Positions 1-11,290 of a stretch of 64,000 bases of DNA are shown piece after piece; within the stretch, counting starts at the first letter, position 1; every line of letters starts with the position of its first letter. The notes under the pieces were generated by a model that saw nothing but the letters and a program-made list of their open reading frames with translations, made no database searches and had not been told where the DNA came from. The DNA lies in contig NZ_LBJC01000025.1 of the NCBI RefSeq assembly GCF_004114535.1, positions 62,001 through 126,000 of the forward strand, in the 5' to 3' direction. Both the position numbers and the translations under genes were made by a program. Origin of the DNA: Bradyrhizobium nanningense (lineage in GTDB: Bacteria > Pseudomonadota > Alphaproteobacteria > Rhizobiales > Xanthobacteraceae).

Positions 1-1
1 G

Positions 2-67
2 CATCGATCGTTCGGCCAGAGCCCCGTCCAAGTCAACGCGCGGAAGGGCGATATCGAGGTGTTCTAG
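2..67 (+). CDS. C-terminal end of an unidentified protein (partial)
   Basis: An open frame enters from the left edge of the window and ends at a TAG at 65-67, giving about 21 codons that end in KGDIEVF. The codon choice looks coding and the following 160 bases look intergenic, so this is probably the tail of an upstream gene. Too little is visible to name a family. It could also be a chance open frame. Confidence 0.4.
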   Translation, partial: HRSFGQSPVQVNARKGDIEVF

Positions 68-227
68 ATTTGAAGAGGTTTACATTCGGATGCGGGGTCA
101 TGTCGTTGGAATACGAAAACGGTGCGCCGCCTTCGGCGGCCGCCTGGCGGAACCGGAATGATTAAAGCTTTGCTAAGGGGAGCCGGGATAACTTGGCATA
201 TCTGAACTGCCAATTTTGCGAGCTCCG

Positions 228-1910
228 ATGATTTTCTCCCGCATCAGTTTCAAGCTGGTCCTCATTGTCGGCATCAGCCTGCTTGGCATGATCGCGCTGG
301 CACCGATTGCGCTGTCGACCCTGCGCACCCAGATGGTCGCCGATCGCCAGGCCAAGACGCAACAGATGGTCGACGTCGGCTACGGCATCCTCGCCCATTA
401 TCAGAAGCTCGAGAGCGAGGGAAAACTCCCGCGCGAACAGGCTCAGGCGGCTGCCATGGCCGAGATCAAGAGCCTGCGCTACGACAAGGTGGAGTATTTC
501 TGGATCAACGACATGACCCCCAAGATGGTCATGCATCCGATCAAGCCCGAGCTCGACGGCAAGGATTTGTCCGGCATGAAGGACCCCGCCGGCAACGCGC
601 TGTTCATGGGCTTCGTTGACGTCGTCAAGAAGCAGGGTGCGGGCTTCTATGGCTACCTCTGGCCGAAGCCCGGCTTCGACCAGCCGGTCGGGAAAATCTC
701 CTATGTGAAGGGCTTTGCGCCCTGGGGCTGGATCATCGGCACCGGCATCTATCTCGACGACGTCGACGCCGTCTTCCGCCAGGCCGCGATGACGTTCGGC
801 TACGTCTGTCTGGCCGTGCTGGTCCTCGTGCTCGGCGCCTCCTTCCTGATCGGCCGCAGCGTCACCCGCCCGCTGGCCCGGATCACCGCGCTGACCGATC
901 GCCTCGCCGCCGGCGACAGCGCCTTCGAGGTGCCCTACACCGATCGCAGAGACGAGGTCGGCGGGCTGGCCAAGGCACTCGCCGTGTTCAAGGACAATGC
1001 GTCGGCCGTTCGCCAGATGCATACCGAACAGGAAGAGATGAAGCGCAAAGCCGATGACGAGAAGCGCAAGGCGATGACCGACCTCGCCGGCAAGTTCGAG
1101 GCGAGCGTCCAGGCAGTCGTCCGCGATGTTTTCAACGAAGCGCGTGCGATGCAGCAGGCCGCGCAGGGCATGTCGGAGACCGCGAACAAGGCGAGCGACC
1201 GCGCGAGCTTCGTCGCATCCGCCTGCCAGCAGGCTTCGACCAACGTCCAGACGGTGGCTTCCGCGGCCAGCCAATTGTCGTCGTCGATCTCGGAGATCAG
1301 CCAGCGCGTCGCACAGGCCGCAACGGTAGCCGACAAGGCGGCCGCCGACGGTCAGCGCACCAACGACACCGTGCAGGGGCTGGCTGCGGCCGCGCACAAG
1401 ATCGGCGAGGTCATCGACCTCATCAACCAGATCGCCTCGCAGACCAATCTGCTCGCGCTCAACGCCACCATCGAGGCGGCGCGGGCCGGCGAAGCCGGCA
1501 AGGGTTTTGCGGTGGTCGCGAGCGAAGTGAAGTCGCTGGCGAGCCAGACCGCGAAGGCGACCGACGAGATCGGCGCGCAGATCACCGCGATCCAGGCCGA
1601 GACCAATCAGGTCGTCGGCAACATCGAGAGCATCCGCGCCACCATCATGGAGGTCAACGAGATCTCCTCGTCGATCGCCGCCGCCGTCGAGGAGCAGGGC
1701 GCGGCCACGCAGGCGATCGCCCACAGCGTGCAGGAGGCGGCCTCCGGCACCGACCAGGTCTCGCAAAATATCTCCGGCGTGACCGATGCCACCGCGGCGA
1801 CCGGCCAGGCCGCCGGGCTCGTGCTGCAATCGAGCGGCCGGCTGACGCAGAAGCTGCAATCCCTCGAAAACGAGGTCAGCACCTTCGTCGCGGGCGTGCG
1901 CGCCGCGTAA
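228..1910 (+). CDS. Methyl-accepting chemotaxis protein with a periplasmic Cache domain
   Basis: A transmembrane chemoreceptor that would pass ligand binding to a CheA/CheW array. From the sequence: an N-terminal membrane helix (about residues 7-30), a periplasmic single-Cache (sCache_2-like) domain to about 185 with the typical WIND and PWGWIIGTGIY segments, a second membrane helix (about 188-212), a HAMP domain, then a long coiled-coil signalling domain. The hairpin tip AGEAGKGFAVVASEVKSLA lies near residue 420. The ATG at 228 is chosen; the frame is open a few codons further up to a TTG at 216, but that would add charged residues before the first helix. sCache_2 receptors often sense small carboxylates; the ligand here is unknown. 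No CheBR-binding pentapeptide is visible at the C-terminus. It stands alone, with no other che genes nearby. Confidence 0.93.
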   Translation: MIFSRISFKLVLIVGISLLGMIALAPIALSTLRTQMVADRQAKTQQMVDVGYGILAHYQKLESEGKLPREQAQAAAMAEIKSLRYDKVEYFWINDMTPKMVMHPIKPELDGKDLSGMKDPAGNALFMGFVDVVKKQGAGFYGYLWPKPGFDQPVGKISYVKGFAPWGWIIGTGIYLDDVDAVFRQAAMTFGYVCLAVLVLVLGASFLIGRSVTRPLARITALTDRLAAGDSAFEVPYTDRRDEVGGLAKALAVFKDNASAVRQMHTEQEEMKRKADDEKRKAMTDLAGKFEASVQAVVRDVFNEARAMQQAAQGMSETANKASDRASFVASACQQASTNVQTVASAASQLSSSISEISQRVAQAATVADKAAADGQRTNDTVQGLAAAAHKIGEVIDLINQIASQTNLLALNATIEAARAGEAGKGFAVVASEVKSLASQTAKATDEIGAQITAIQAETNQVVGNIESIRATIMEVNEISSSIAAAVEEQGAATQAIAHSVQEAASGTDQVSQNISGVTDATAATGQAAGLVLQSSGRLTQKLQSLENEVSTFVAGVRAA

Positions 1911-2075
1911 CGAAGAAGCGCCGCGTGACGTCTGATTTTTCCGCGTCGCGGCATCGGCCGTGATGCGGAAAACTGTTTTCCTTGACATGACCTCTGCCGT
2001 GCTCGACGTGTAACGATGTCGATCGACGGCACGCGCGTGCTTTCGCGAGAAGAAAAGCAACACGGGAAGGACGTC

Positions 2076-3797
2076 ATGAACGCGGGCCTCGACGAGAAGG
2101 ATTACCTCGCCACCTTGCGCGGCCTGTGGGACAAGGCCTGGCCGAAGGGCATGCCGCGATCTCCGAACTATCTGCACGGCGAAGTTCCCTTGACGGAATA
2201 TCTGCGCGCCTGGGCGAAGCGCAGTCCCGAGCGTGCCGCGGTGATCTTCTATGGCCACATCACCACCTACGCGGATCTCGACCGGCAGAGCGACCGCTTC
2301 GCGGCGCTGCTGGCGGCCAAGGGCGTGGGCAAGGACGACCGCGTCGCGGTGTTCCTGCCGAACTGTCCGCAATTCCATATCGTGTTCTTCGGCATCCTGA
2401 AGCTCGGTGCGATCCACGTTCCGGTCAGCCCGCTGTCGCGCGCGTTCGAGCTGTCCTATGAGCTCAACGACACCCAGGCCGAGGTCATCGTCGCGCTCGA
2501 CCAGCTCATGCCGGTCGTCGAACAGGTCCGCAGCGAGGTGCGCCTGCGCGAAATCATCGTCACCAGCTTTGCCGATGTCGTTCCGGCAATGCCTGCCTTT
2601 CCCGCACCGGACTCGATCCGCACGCCACGCATTGCGGTCCCGGGCGCGACCGATCTGTTGCCCGCGCTCGCGGCACTGCCGACACCTATGCCGCTGCCGC
2701 CGCCCGGGCTCGACGACGTCGCCGCGCTCAACTACACCGGCGGCACCACCGGCATGCCCAAGGGTTGCGTCCATACTCATCGCGACATGGTCTACACCGC
2801 CGCCGCCAACTACGGCATCTCGGTGCTCTCGGACGAGAGCAGCGTGTTCCTGTCGTTCTTTCCCGAGTTCTGGATCGCGGGCGAGAACTTTGGCCTGATT
2901 TTTCCGCTGTTCTCCGGCGCGACGCTGGTTCTGCTGGCGCGCTGGGATGCCGTCGGCGCGATGGCGGCGATCGACAAATACAAGGTCACGATCACCGCGA
3001 TGCCGGTCGACGGCGCGGTCGAGCTGATGGACCATCCGCGCTGGCGCGAGTTCGACCTGTCGTCGTTGAAGCAGGTCCGCGTCGTCTCCTTCGTCAAGAA
3101 GCTCAACGCCGATTATCGCAAGCGCTGGAAGGATCTCACCGGCACGATCCTGATGGAGGCGGCCTGGGGCATGACGGAGACCCACACCTCCAACACCTTC
3201 ACATCAGGCTTCCAGGACGACGATTTCGATCTCAACAACCAGCCGATCTTCGTCGGCCTGCCGGTGCCCGGCGCCGAATTCAAGATCACCGATTTCGAGA
3301 CCGGCGCGCTGCTGCCGCTCGGCGCCGAAGGCGAGATCCGCGTGCGCACGCCATCGCTGCTCAAGAGCTATTGGAACAAGCCGGAGGCGACCGCGGAGTC
3401 GCTCGTCGACGGCTGGCTGCGCACCGGCGATATCGGCACCATCGACAAGGACGGCTTCCTGCATTTCCTCGGCCGCCGCAAGGAGATGCTGAAGGTCAAG
3501 GGCATGAGCGTGTTTCCACCGGAGATCGAGGCGCTGCTCGGACAGCATCCGAAGGTGCTGGGCTCCGGCGTGGTCGGGCGCGACGATCCTGACAAGGGCC
3601 AGGTGCCGGTGGCCTATATCCAGCTCAAGCCGGAGGCGGTCGGCACTGTTACCGCGGAGGATCTGCGCGCCTGGTGCGCCGAGCGCATGGCCGTCTACAA
3701 GGTCCCGGAAGTGCGTATGATCGATGCCCTGCCGCTGACGGCGACGGGCAAGGTGAAGAAGCAGGACCTCGATCCCAATCGTTCTGCTGCGGTCTGA
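2076..3797 (+). CDS. AMP-forming acyl-CoA synthetase / ligase
   Basis: An ANL-superfamily enzyme that adenylates a carboxylic acid and transfers it to CoA. The P-loop YTGGTTGMPKG sits near residue 220, the hinge/A8 motif GWLRTGD near 445 followed by GRRKEMLKVKG, and the catalytic lysine motif TGKVKK near 559. The length of 573 residues fits the family. The ATG at 2076 is preferred because GGAAGGA lies just upstream; an in-frame ATG at 2016 would add 20 weakly conserved residues. The next gene, a single-chain acyl-CoA carboxylase, starts 12 bases after the stop, so the two are almost certainly one transcript: activation of an acid followed by alpha-carboxylation of its CoA ester. Acyl-chain specificity cannot be read from the sequence. 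Confidence 0.9.
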   Translation: MNAGLDEKDYLATLRGLWDKAWPKGMPRSPNYLHGEVPLTEYLRAWAKRSPERAAVIFYGHITTYADLDRQSDRFAALLAAKGVGKDDRVAVFLPNCPQFHIVFFGILKLGAIHVPVSPLSRAFELSYELNDTQAEVIVALDQLMPVVEQVRSEVRLREIIVTSFADVVPAMPAFPAPDSIRTPRIAVPGATDLLPALAALPTPMPLPPPGLDDVAALNYTGGTTGMPKGCVHTHRDMVYTAAANYGISVLSDESSVFLSFFPEFWIAGENFGLIFPLFSGATLVLLARWDAVGAMAAIDKYKVTITAMPVDGAVELMDHPRWREFDLSSLKQVRVVSFVKKLNADYRKRWKDLTGTILMEAAWGMTETHTSNTFTSGFQDDDFDLNNQPIFVGLPVPGAEFKITDFETGALLPLGAEGEIRVRTPSLLKSYWNKPEATAESLVDGWLRTGDIGTIDKDGFLHFLGRRKEMLKVKGMSVFPPEIEALLGQHPKVLGSGVVGRDDPDKGQVPVAYIQLKPEAVGTVTAEDLRAWCAERMAVYKVPEVRMIDALPLTATGKVKKQDLDPNRSAAV

Positions 3798-3809
3798 GTG
3801 AGAGAGACG

Positions 3810-6800
3810 ATGTCGTTCAAGAAACTCCTGATCGCCAATCGCGGCGAGATCGCCATCCGCATCGCGCGTGCTGCGGCCGATGCCGGCATCGCGACCGTTG
3901 CGGTCCATCCCGCCGACGATGCGCTGTCGCTGCACGTGCGTGTTGCCGATGACGCCATCGAAATTCCTGGCCGCGGCGCTCGGGCCTATCTCGACATCGA
4001 CGCGGTGGTGAAGGCGGCGAAAGGCGCCGGCTGCGACGCCGTGCATCCCGGCTATGGCTTCCTCAGCGAGAACGCGGCGTTTGCAAGAGCCTGCGCCAAT
4101 GCAGGTCTCACCTTCGTCGGCCCAAAGCCGGAGGCGCTCGAACCGTTCGGTGACAAGGTTGCGGCCCGGCAGCTGGCAAAACGCTACGGCGTCCCCATCA
4201 TCGCGGGCACCAGCGGGCCTTCCAGCCTCGAGGAGGTCACGGCGTTCTTCACCTCGCTCGGCAGCAATGCGGCCATCGTGATCAAGGCGATGGCCGGCGG
4301 CGGCGGGCGCGGAATGCGCGTGGTCGAGAATGCCTCCGATCTCGCGGAAGCCCATGCGCGCTGCCAGTCCGAGGCCAAGGCGGCCTTCGGCTTCGACGGC
4401 GTCTACGCCGAGCGGCTGATCCGGCAGGCGCGCCATATCGAGGTGCAGATCATCGGCGACAGGCATGGCGCAATCTCTCATCTCTGGGAGCGCGAATGCA
4501 CTATCCAGCGCCGGCACCAGAAGCTGGTCGAGGTCGCGCCCAGCCCGTCGCTGAGCGATCCCTTGCGCGGCCGCATCATCGATGCTGCGAGGCAGCTTGC
4601 GACGGCGGCGTCTTACGACAATCTCGGCACCTTCGAGTTCCTGGTCGATGGCACCGCTGAGGACAGCTTTGCCTTCATCGAGGCCAATCCGCGGCTCCAG
4701 GTCGAGCACACCGTCACCGAAGAGGTGCTCGGGCTCGATCTCGTCCGCGCCCAGCTCGCCGTTGCTGCGGGCGCGACACTCGCCTCGCTCGGTCTTGCGC
4801 AAGGCGCGATCCCGAAGCCGCGCGGCTATGCCATGCAGCTCCGCGTCAACATGGAAACCTTGGACGAGACTGGCGCGACACATCCGACCGGCGGCGTGCT
4901 CGCCGTGTTCGAGCCACCGTCAGGCCCCGGCGTGCGCGTCGATAGCTTTGGCTACGCCGGCTACAAGACCAGCGCGGCCTTCGACTCGCTGCTCGCCAAG
5001 GTCATCGTGCACACGCCGGGCGAAGCCTGGCACGACGTCGTCGCCAAGGCTTCGCGCGCCTTGCGCGAATTCCGGATCGATGGCGTCGTCACCAACATCG
5101 CCTTCCTCCAGGCCGTGCTGGCGCACCCGGATTTCAGGACCAACCGCATCGCGACCGACTTCATCGACCGCAATATCGCAAAGCTTGTCGAAGCCGCCGA
5201 TGGTGCAGCCAAGCCGCTTTACTTTGCCGCGGCGGAACGAAGCGGAACGCACGGCACTGAATCGCATGTCGCGCAAGTCGTGCCTGAAGGTACGGTGATG
5301 GTCGCGGCCCCCCTGCAAGGCACCATTGTCACCATCCAGGTCAGAGAAGGCGAGATCGTGCGTCCGGGCCAGCAGCTTGCCGTGATCGAGTCCATGAAGA
5401 TGGAACATTTGGTCATGGCCGAGCAGGGCGGCCGGGTCATGAAGGTCCTTGCCGGCGACGGCGTCACGCTGCTGCATGGCGAAGCGATCATGTATCTCGA
5501 GCCGCTCGACGTCGCGGCTGATCACACGGCCGCGGAAGCCGACATCGATCTCGACCACATCCGTCCCGATCTTGCCGAGCTGATCGCGCGCCAGGCCAAC
5601 ACGCTTGATGCGAGCCGCCCCGCCTCGGTCGAGCGCCGCCGCAACACCAACCAGCGCACCGCGCGCGAGAACGTCGCCCAGCTCGTCGACCAAGGCTCGT
5701 TCATGGAATATGGCAGCCTTGCGATCGCGGCGCAGCGGCGCCGCCGCAAGCTCGACGATCTCATCAGGAACACACCGGCCGACGGCCTCGTCATGGGCGT
5801 CGCCACGGTGAATGGCGAGAAGTTCGGACCCGAGGGCGCGCGCTGCATCGTCGTGGCCTACGACTACACCGTGCTCGCGGGCACGCAGGGTCACATGAAC
5901 CACAAGAAGATCGACCGCATGCTGACGCTGGCCGAGGACTGGCGCGTGCCGCTGGTGTTCTACGCCGAAGGCGGCGGTGGCCGACCTGGCGATACCGACC
6001 GGCTCGGCATGACCGGGCTCGACGGCCCGTCCTTCGTGCAGTTCGCAAGGCTGTCCGGCCTCGTCCCCGTCGTCGGCGTCGTCTCCGGCTATTGCTTCGC
6101 CGGCAACGCCGCGATGCTCGGCTGCTGCGATGTCATCATCGCCACCAAGAACGCCTCGATCGGCATGGGCGGTCCGGCCATGATCGAGGGCGGCGGCCTC
6201 GGCGTCTATCATCCGGCCGAGGTCGGCCCTGTCTCGTTCCAGTCGCCGAACGGCGTCATCGACATCCTGGTCGAGGACGAGGAGGAGGCGACAAGGGTCG
6301 CGCAAAAGTACCTGTCCTATTTCCAGGGCGCGGTGACGGCTTGGGAAGCTGCCGACCAGCGCCTCTTGCGCCGCGCCATCCCCGAGAACCGCTTACGGGT
6401 CTACGACATCCGCAGCGTGATCGACCTCGTCGCCGACGAGGACAGCGTGCTGGAGCTGCGCCGCGACTACGGCGTCGGCATGATCACCGCGCTGATCCGG
6501 ATCGAGGGCAGACCGTTCGGCCTGATCGCCAACAATCCGCGCCATCTTGGCGGCGCGATCGATGCCGATGCCGGCGACAAGGCCGCGCGCTTTCTCCAGC
6601 TTTGCGACGCCTTCGATCTTCCGATCGTCTCGCTATGCGACACACCCGGCTTCATGGTCGGCCCGGAAGCGGAGAAGACCGCGATCGTCCGCCACGTCTC
6701 GCGCATGTTCGTGACCGGCGCGAGCCTCACCGTGCCGCTGTTCGGCATCGTGCTGCGCAAGGGCTATGGTCTCGGCGCGCAGTCGATGATCGGCGGCGGC

Positions 6801-7115
6801 TTTCACGCCTCGTTCTTCACCGCGGCCTGGCCGACCGGCGAGTTCGGCGGCATGGGGTTAGAGGGCTATGTCCGCCTCGGCTTCCGCAAGGAGATGGAGG
6901 CGATCGCCGACCCCGAGGAGCGCGAGACCTATTACCGCAACAAGGTCGCCGAGCTCTATGCCAACGGCAAGGCGGTCTCGATCGCCTCGGTGTTCGAGAT
7001 CGACAACGTCATCGACCCCGCCAAGACGCGGCGTTGGATTATGGCCGGCCTCCGTTCGGTGCCAAAGCCGCCGGCCCGGACGGCGAAGAAGCGGCCGTGT
7101 ATCGATACGTGGTGA
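3810..7115 (+). CDS. Single-chain biotin-dependent acyl-CoA carboxylase (BC-BCCP-CT fusion)
   Basis: Carboxylates an acyl-CoA using ATP, bicarbonate and covalent biotin. All three activities lie in one 1,101-residue chain: biotin carboxylase (about 1-450, with the ATP-grasp glycine-rich loop MAGGGGRGMR and catalytic-site segment EANPRLQVEHTVTEE), a biotinyl domain with ESMKMEH and biotin lysine near residue 530, and a carboxyltransferase with both beta- and alpha-type halves (about 580-1090, with GYCFAGNAAMLGCCD and DTPGFMVG). The ATG at 3810 follows AGAGAG; a GTG at 3798 is in frame but has no spacing for a ribosome site. Most bacteria split acetyl- or propionyl-CoA carboxylase over several genes. 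Fused chains of this type include the actinobacterial long-chain acyl-CoA carboxylases, so the substrate may be a longer or unusual acyl-CoA supplied by the upstream synthetase. That is inference. Confidence 0.93.
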   Translation: MSFKKLLIANRGEIAIRIARAAADAGIATVAVHPADDALSLHVRVADDAIEIPGRGARAYLDIDAVVKAAKGAGCDAVHPGYGFLSENAAFARACANAGLTFVGPKPEALEPFGDKVAARQLAKRYGVPIIAGTSGPSSLEEVTAFFTSLGSNAAIVIKAMAGGGGRGMRVVENASDLAEAHARCQSEAKAAFGFDGVYAERLIRQARHIEVQIIGDRHGAISHLWERECTIQRRHQKLVEVAPSPSLSDPLRGRIIDAARQLATAASYDNLGTFEFLVDGTAEDSFAFIEANPRLQVEHTVTEEVLGLDLVRAQLAVAAGATLASLGLAQGAIPKPRGYAMQLRVNMETLDETGATHPTGGVLAVFEPPSGPGVRVDSFGYAGYKTSAAFDSLLAKVIVHTPGEAWHDVVAKASRALREFRIDGVVTNIAFLQAVLAHPDFRTNRIATDFIDRNIAKLVEAADGAAKPLYFAAAERSGTHGTESHVAQVVPEGTVMVAAPLQGTIVTIQVREGEIVRPGQQLAVIESMKMEHLVMAEQGGRVMKVLAGDGVTLLHGEAIMYLEPLDVAADHTAAEADIDLDHIRPDLAELIARQANTLDASRPASVERRRNTNQRTARENVAQLVDQGSFMEYGSLAIAAQRRRRKLDDLIRNTPADGLVMGVATVNGEKFGPEGARCIVVAYDYTVLAGTQGHMNHKKIDRMLTLAEDWRVPLVFYAEGGGGRPGDTDRLGMTGLDGPSFVQFARLSGLVPVVGVVSGYCFAGNAAMLGCCDVIIATKNASIGMGGPAMIEGGGLGVYHPAEVGPVSFQSPNGVIDILVEDEEEATRVAQKYLSYFQGAVTAWEAADQRLLRRAIPENRLRVYDIRSVIDLVADEDSVLELRRDYGVGMITALIRIEGRPFGLIANNPRHLGGAIDADAGDKAARFLQLCDAFDLPIVSLCDTPGFMVGPEAEKTAIVRHVSRMFVTGASLTVPLFGIVLRKGYGLGAQSMIGGGFHASFFTAAWPTGEFGGMGLEGYVRLGFRKEMEAIADPEERETYYRNKVAELYANGKAVSIASVFEIDNVIDPAKTRRWIMAGLRSVPKPPARTAKKRPCIDTW

Positions 7116-7140
7116 GGGCAGTGCAGCAACAGATGAGCCC

Positions 7141-7220
7141 GTCATTCCGGGGCGATGCGGAGCATCCAACCCGGAATCTCGAGATTCCGGGTTCGGCTCT
7201 TCCGAGCCGCCCCGGATGAC
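7141..7220. repeat. Intergenic palindromic repeat, family A (copy 1)
   Basis: An 80-base imperfect palindrome whose ends are GTCATTCCGGGGC and GCCCCGGATGAC. At its centre (7168-7193) is a perfect 26-base palindrome around CTCGAG. A second copy lies at 30101-30200. It sits after the carboxylase gene and could fold into a long hairpin that ends or stabilises the transcript. Confidence 0.85.
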
Positions 7221-7320
7221 AACCGAGAGAGGCGCGCTACTCCCCGTTCCCGGTTCCCGATTGACATCCCCGCCTGTGGTGCCAGACTTTGCACAATAAT
7301 ACAGGGTGGAGACGTCTGCG

Positions 7321-9174
<1,854 letters not shown>

Positions 9175-9308
9175 CGTCGAGGAGCGAGCCTGGGCTTCGC
9201 CTCTCCCCGCGCGCGGCAGCGCACTTGCGCGCCTGAGCGCGGCGGGTGAGGGGGACTCTCCGCGAGTCCAACTGTCACCGTCCTTGCGGAAGCAGCCCCT
9301 CACCCCAA

Positions 9309-9336
9309 CCCTTTCCCCGTAAGAATGGGGAGAGGG
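9309..9336. repeat. Hairpin CCCTTTCCCC / GGGGAGAGGG between convergent genes
   Basis: The 174-base gap between the activator and the convergent flavin reductase carries a GC-rich hairpin with about 10-bp arms and an 8-base loop. Similar CTCTCCCC-type hairpins recur at 20305-20334, 49795-49818, 49908-49940 and 53632-53654. It may act as a two-way terminator, but there is no clear T-run. Confidence 0.6.
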
Positions 9337-9348
9337 AGAAGAGGGAGT

Positions 9349-9903
9349 TTACGAAAAATCCGTCCAGCTCAAACGGCGTGAATCGAGGTCGCCGACCGTC
9401 ACCGTCTCGCGCATCTCATGTGGCGTATGAAAACTGCTGCGCAGATAGACGAGCGGCCTCGCCGCATCCGAATGCGAGGCGCTGCGGACCTCGCCGACGA
9501 AGATCGAATGCGTTGTCGTCTCGAACTCCTGCGCCAGCACGCAGTCGAACGCGGCGACCGCGTCCGTCAAGACCGGTGCGCCGGTCACACCACGCGTCCA
9601 CTGCCCGAAGGCGAAACGGTCGTCGCCGTTGATCCCCTTCTGGCCGCTGAAGGTGAGCGCGAGCAGCGCGTGATCCTCGTGCAGGAAGTTGATCGCAAAC
9701 GCACCTTCCTCGCGGATTCGCGCATGGGCGCTGGCGTTGCGGTTGACGCAGACGATCAGCGATGGAGGATTGTCGGAGAGCGAGCAGGCCGAGGTCACCG
9801 TCAATCCCGTGCGCTTGCCGTGCTCGGCGCCCACGGTGACCAGCGCGACGGCCCCGGCGCATTGGCGCATCGCCTGCTTGAAATCCTTTGCGTCCACGCT
9901 CAC
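9349..9903 (-). CDS. Flavin reductase family protein (FMN-binding split barrel)
   Basis: A 184-residue NAD(P)H:flavin oxidoreductase of the HpaC/flavin_Reduct family. It shows the usual opening FKQAMRQCAGAVALVTV, the T-x-TS-x-S flavin-phosphate region (GLTVTSACSLSDNPPSLIVCVN), and the later GDDRF and H-x-IF-VGEV segments. The GTG at 9903 is chosen because GGAGGT lies 7 bases upstream; longer frames extend into non-homologous sequence. It lies 56 bases downstream of a luciferase-like monooxygenase on the same strand, so it most likely supplies reduced FMN to that enzyme as the small component of a two-component monooxygenase. Confidence 0.88.
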   Translation of the reverse strand: MSVDAKDFKQAMRQCAGAVALVTVGAEHGKRTGLTVTSACSLSDNPPSLIVCVNRNASAHARIREEGAFAINFLHEDHALLALTFSGQKGINGDDRFAFGQWTRGVTGAPVLTDAVAAFDCVLAQEFETTTHSIFVGEVRSASHSDAARPLVYLRSSFHTPHEMRETVTVGDLDSRRLSWTDFS

Positions 9904-9959
9904 GCGATGACCTCCGAAAAAAAGCGGGTGCGGCACGATCGCGCCGCACCCACTGAGCG

Positions 9960-11057
9960 TCAAGCCGCCTTCTTCGCGGAGCCGAGATGCGCAAGACGCG
10001 GCATCACCTCGTTCTTCAAGAGCGAGAGCGAGTGATGCCAGGCCTCGGCCTTGTGCTTGTAGTCGAAGCCGAACACCAGCAGTACGCCGAAGCCGCCGAC
10101 CTCGTCGTAGATCTTCTCGATCTTCTCGGCGACGGTCGCGGGCGAGCCGACGATCCAGTTCCGCTTGGCGCAATATTCGACGGTGACGTCACTGTCGGGC
10201 ACGTCGGGCGCGTGCTTCAGATAGTCCTTGAAGCCGAAATGGCCGAGCAGCGGCAGGAAGTACTCGCTCATCATCCGGCCCATCATGTCGCCGGTCGAGA
10301 GCCTCCAGGCCTCCTCGTCGGTGTCGGCGACGAACACCTCGCGCACCAGACGCCAGTCCTGCCGGCTCGGCTTGCGCCCGGTCTTGGCGGCGCCAATCTC
10401 GACGGAATCCCAATGGCTGGAGACATAGGCCGGGTTGAGGTTGAGGCTCATCGGGATGAAGCCCCGCTCGCCCGCGAGCTTCAGCGTGTCCGAGTTCTTG
10501 GAAAGGCCCGCAACGCCGATCGGCGGATGCGGTGCCTGCAACGGTTTGATGTGGGGCTTGAGGAAGTCGAACATCGTGTCCGGCTTGGTCACCGTCCAGA
10601 ACTTGCCTTTGTAGGTGAAGGGTGCAGGATCGCTCCACAGTTTCAGGATGATTTCCAGCGCCTCGCGGGTCATGTCGCGGTTCTGCCCGCTCATGCCGTC
10701 GACGTTGAACATCGCCCAGTCGCTCGGCAGCCCCGAGGCGGCGACGCCGAAATTGAGCCGGCCCTCGGAGAGATGGTCGAGCATCGCGACGCGGTTGGCG
10801 AGCTCGGCCGGATGGTGATAGGGCAAGAGGAAGCCGCCCGGCCCGATGCGCAAGCGCTTGGTCTGCATCAGCGCCTGCGCGATCAGAAGGTCCGGCGTGG
10901 GATTGGGTTCCCAGGGCGCGGTGTGGTGCTCGCCGACCCAGGCCTCCTGATAGCCGAGCTCGTCGAGCCAGCGCATGACCTGCAGGTCCCAGTCGTTCCC
11001 TTCCTTCAGGCCGCACTCCGGCGGATGCGAAGGCATCGTGAAATAGCCGATCTCCAT
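9960..11057 (-). CDS. Luciferase-like (LLM class) flavin-dependent monooxygenase
   Basis: A 365-residue TIM-barrel flavin monooxygenase of the bacterial luciferase superfamily. Family features visible are the start MEIGYFTMP, the EAWVGEHH active-site segment, the RLRIGPGGFLLPYHHP strand-loop, the GRLNFGVAAS flavin site and the C-terminal GSPATVAEKI segment. The ATG at 11057 follows GAGGAA; an in-frame ATG at 11069 and further codons up to 11144 have weaker support. With the flavin reductase encoded just downstream it forms a two-component oxygenase. Members of this branch oxidise terpenes, alkanes, sulfonates or other small molecules; the substrate is not evident. Divergent from dgoK across a 233-base gap. 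Confidence 0.9.
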   Translation of the reverse strand: MEIGYFTMPSHPPECGLKEGNDWDLQVMRWLDELGYQEAWVGEHHTAPWEPNPTPDLLIAQALMQTKRLRIGPGGFLLPYHHPAELANRVAMLDHLSEGRLNFGVAASGLPSDWAMFNVDGMSGQNRDMTREALEIILKLWSDPAPFTYKGKFWTVTKPDTMFDFLKPHIKPLQAPHPPIGVAGLSKNSDTLKLAGERGFIPMSLNLNPAYVSSHWDSVEIGAAKTGRKPSRQDWRLVREVFVADTDEEAWRLSTGDMMGRMMSEYFLPLLGHFGFKDYLKHAPDVPDSDVTVEYCAKRNWIVGSPATVAEKIEKIYDEVGGFGVLLVFGFDYKHKAEAWHHSLSLLKNEVMPRLAHLGSAKKAA

Positions 11058-11219
11058 GGGTTTCCTCATCTGATGTTGACGCGTCTTGTCGCGCGTTGAC
11101 GGCGTTGAGTGGGGAGGGTTCAGCAAGCGGTGTGCCAGCGCCATGGAGCCTCAAATTGGCGAGAAAAGGCTGGTTTGCCCGCGCAATAGCCGGTATCTCG
11201 ACGAGGGCCCGCAAGAGAT

Positions 11220-11276
11220 CGTCTCATTGTCGCGAGACGGCGTCTTGGTGGTGAGACAAGAACTTGGCCGTGAGAC
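11220..11276. promoter_or_regulatory. Inverted repeat and repeated GTGAGAC boxes upstream of dgoK
   Basis: In the gap between divergent genes an inverted repeat CGTCTC-N8-GAGACG (11220-11239) is followed by two direct GTGAGAC boxes (near 11251 and 11270), the second ending about 15 bases before dgoK. The pattern suits an operator for a dimeric repressor, but no regulator gene is adjacent. Confidence 0.35.
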
Positions 11277-11290
11277 GAGGGCAGTTTCGA

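Noticed and set aside
162..3185. Very long open frame (over 1,000 codons) on the minus strand
   Set aside because: It is antisense to the chemoreceptor and the acyl-CoA synthetase. Its residues are rich in Arg, Asp and His with no motif, as expected from GC-rich codon shadows. The plus-strand genes have full motif support.
7277..7292. Sigma-54-like promoter TGGTGCC...TTTGC before the activator gene
   Set aside because: The GG-to-GC spacing is one base too long for a working -24/-12 element.
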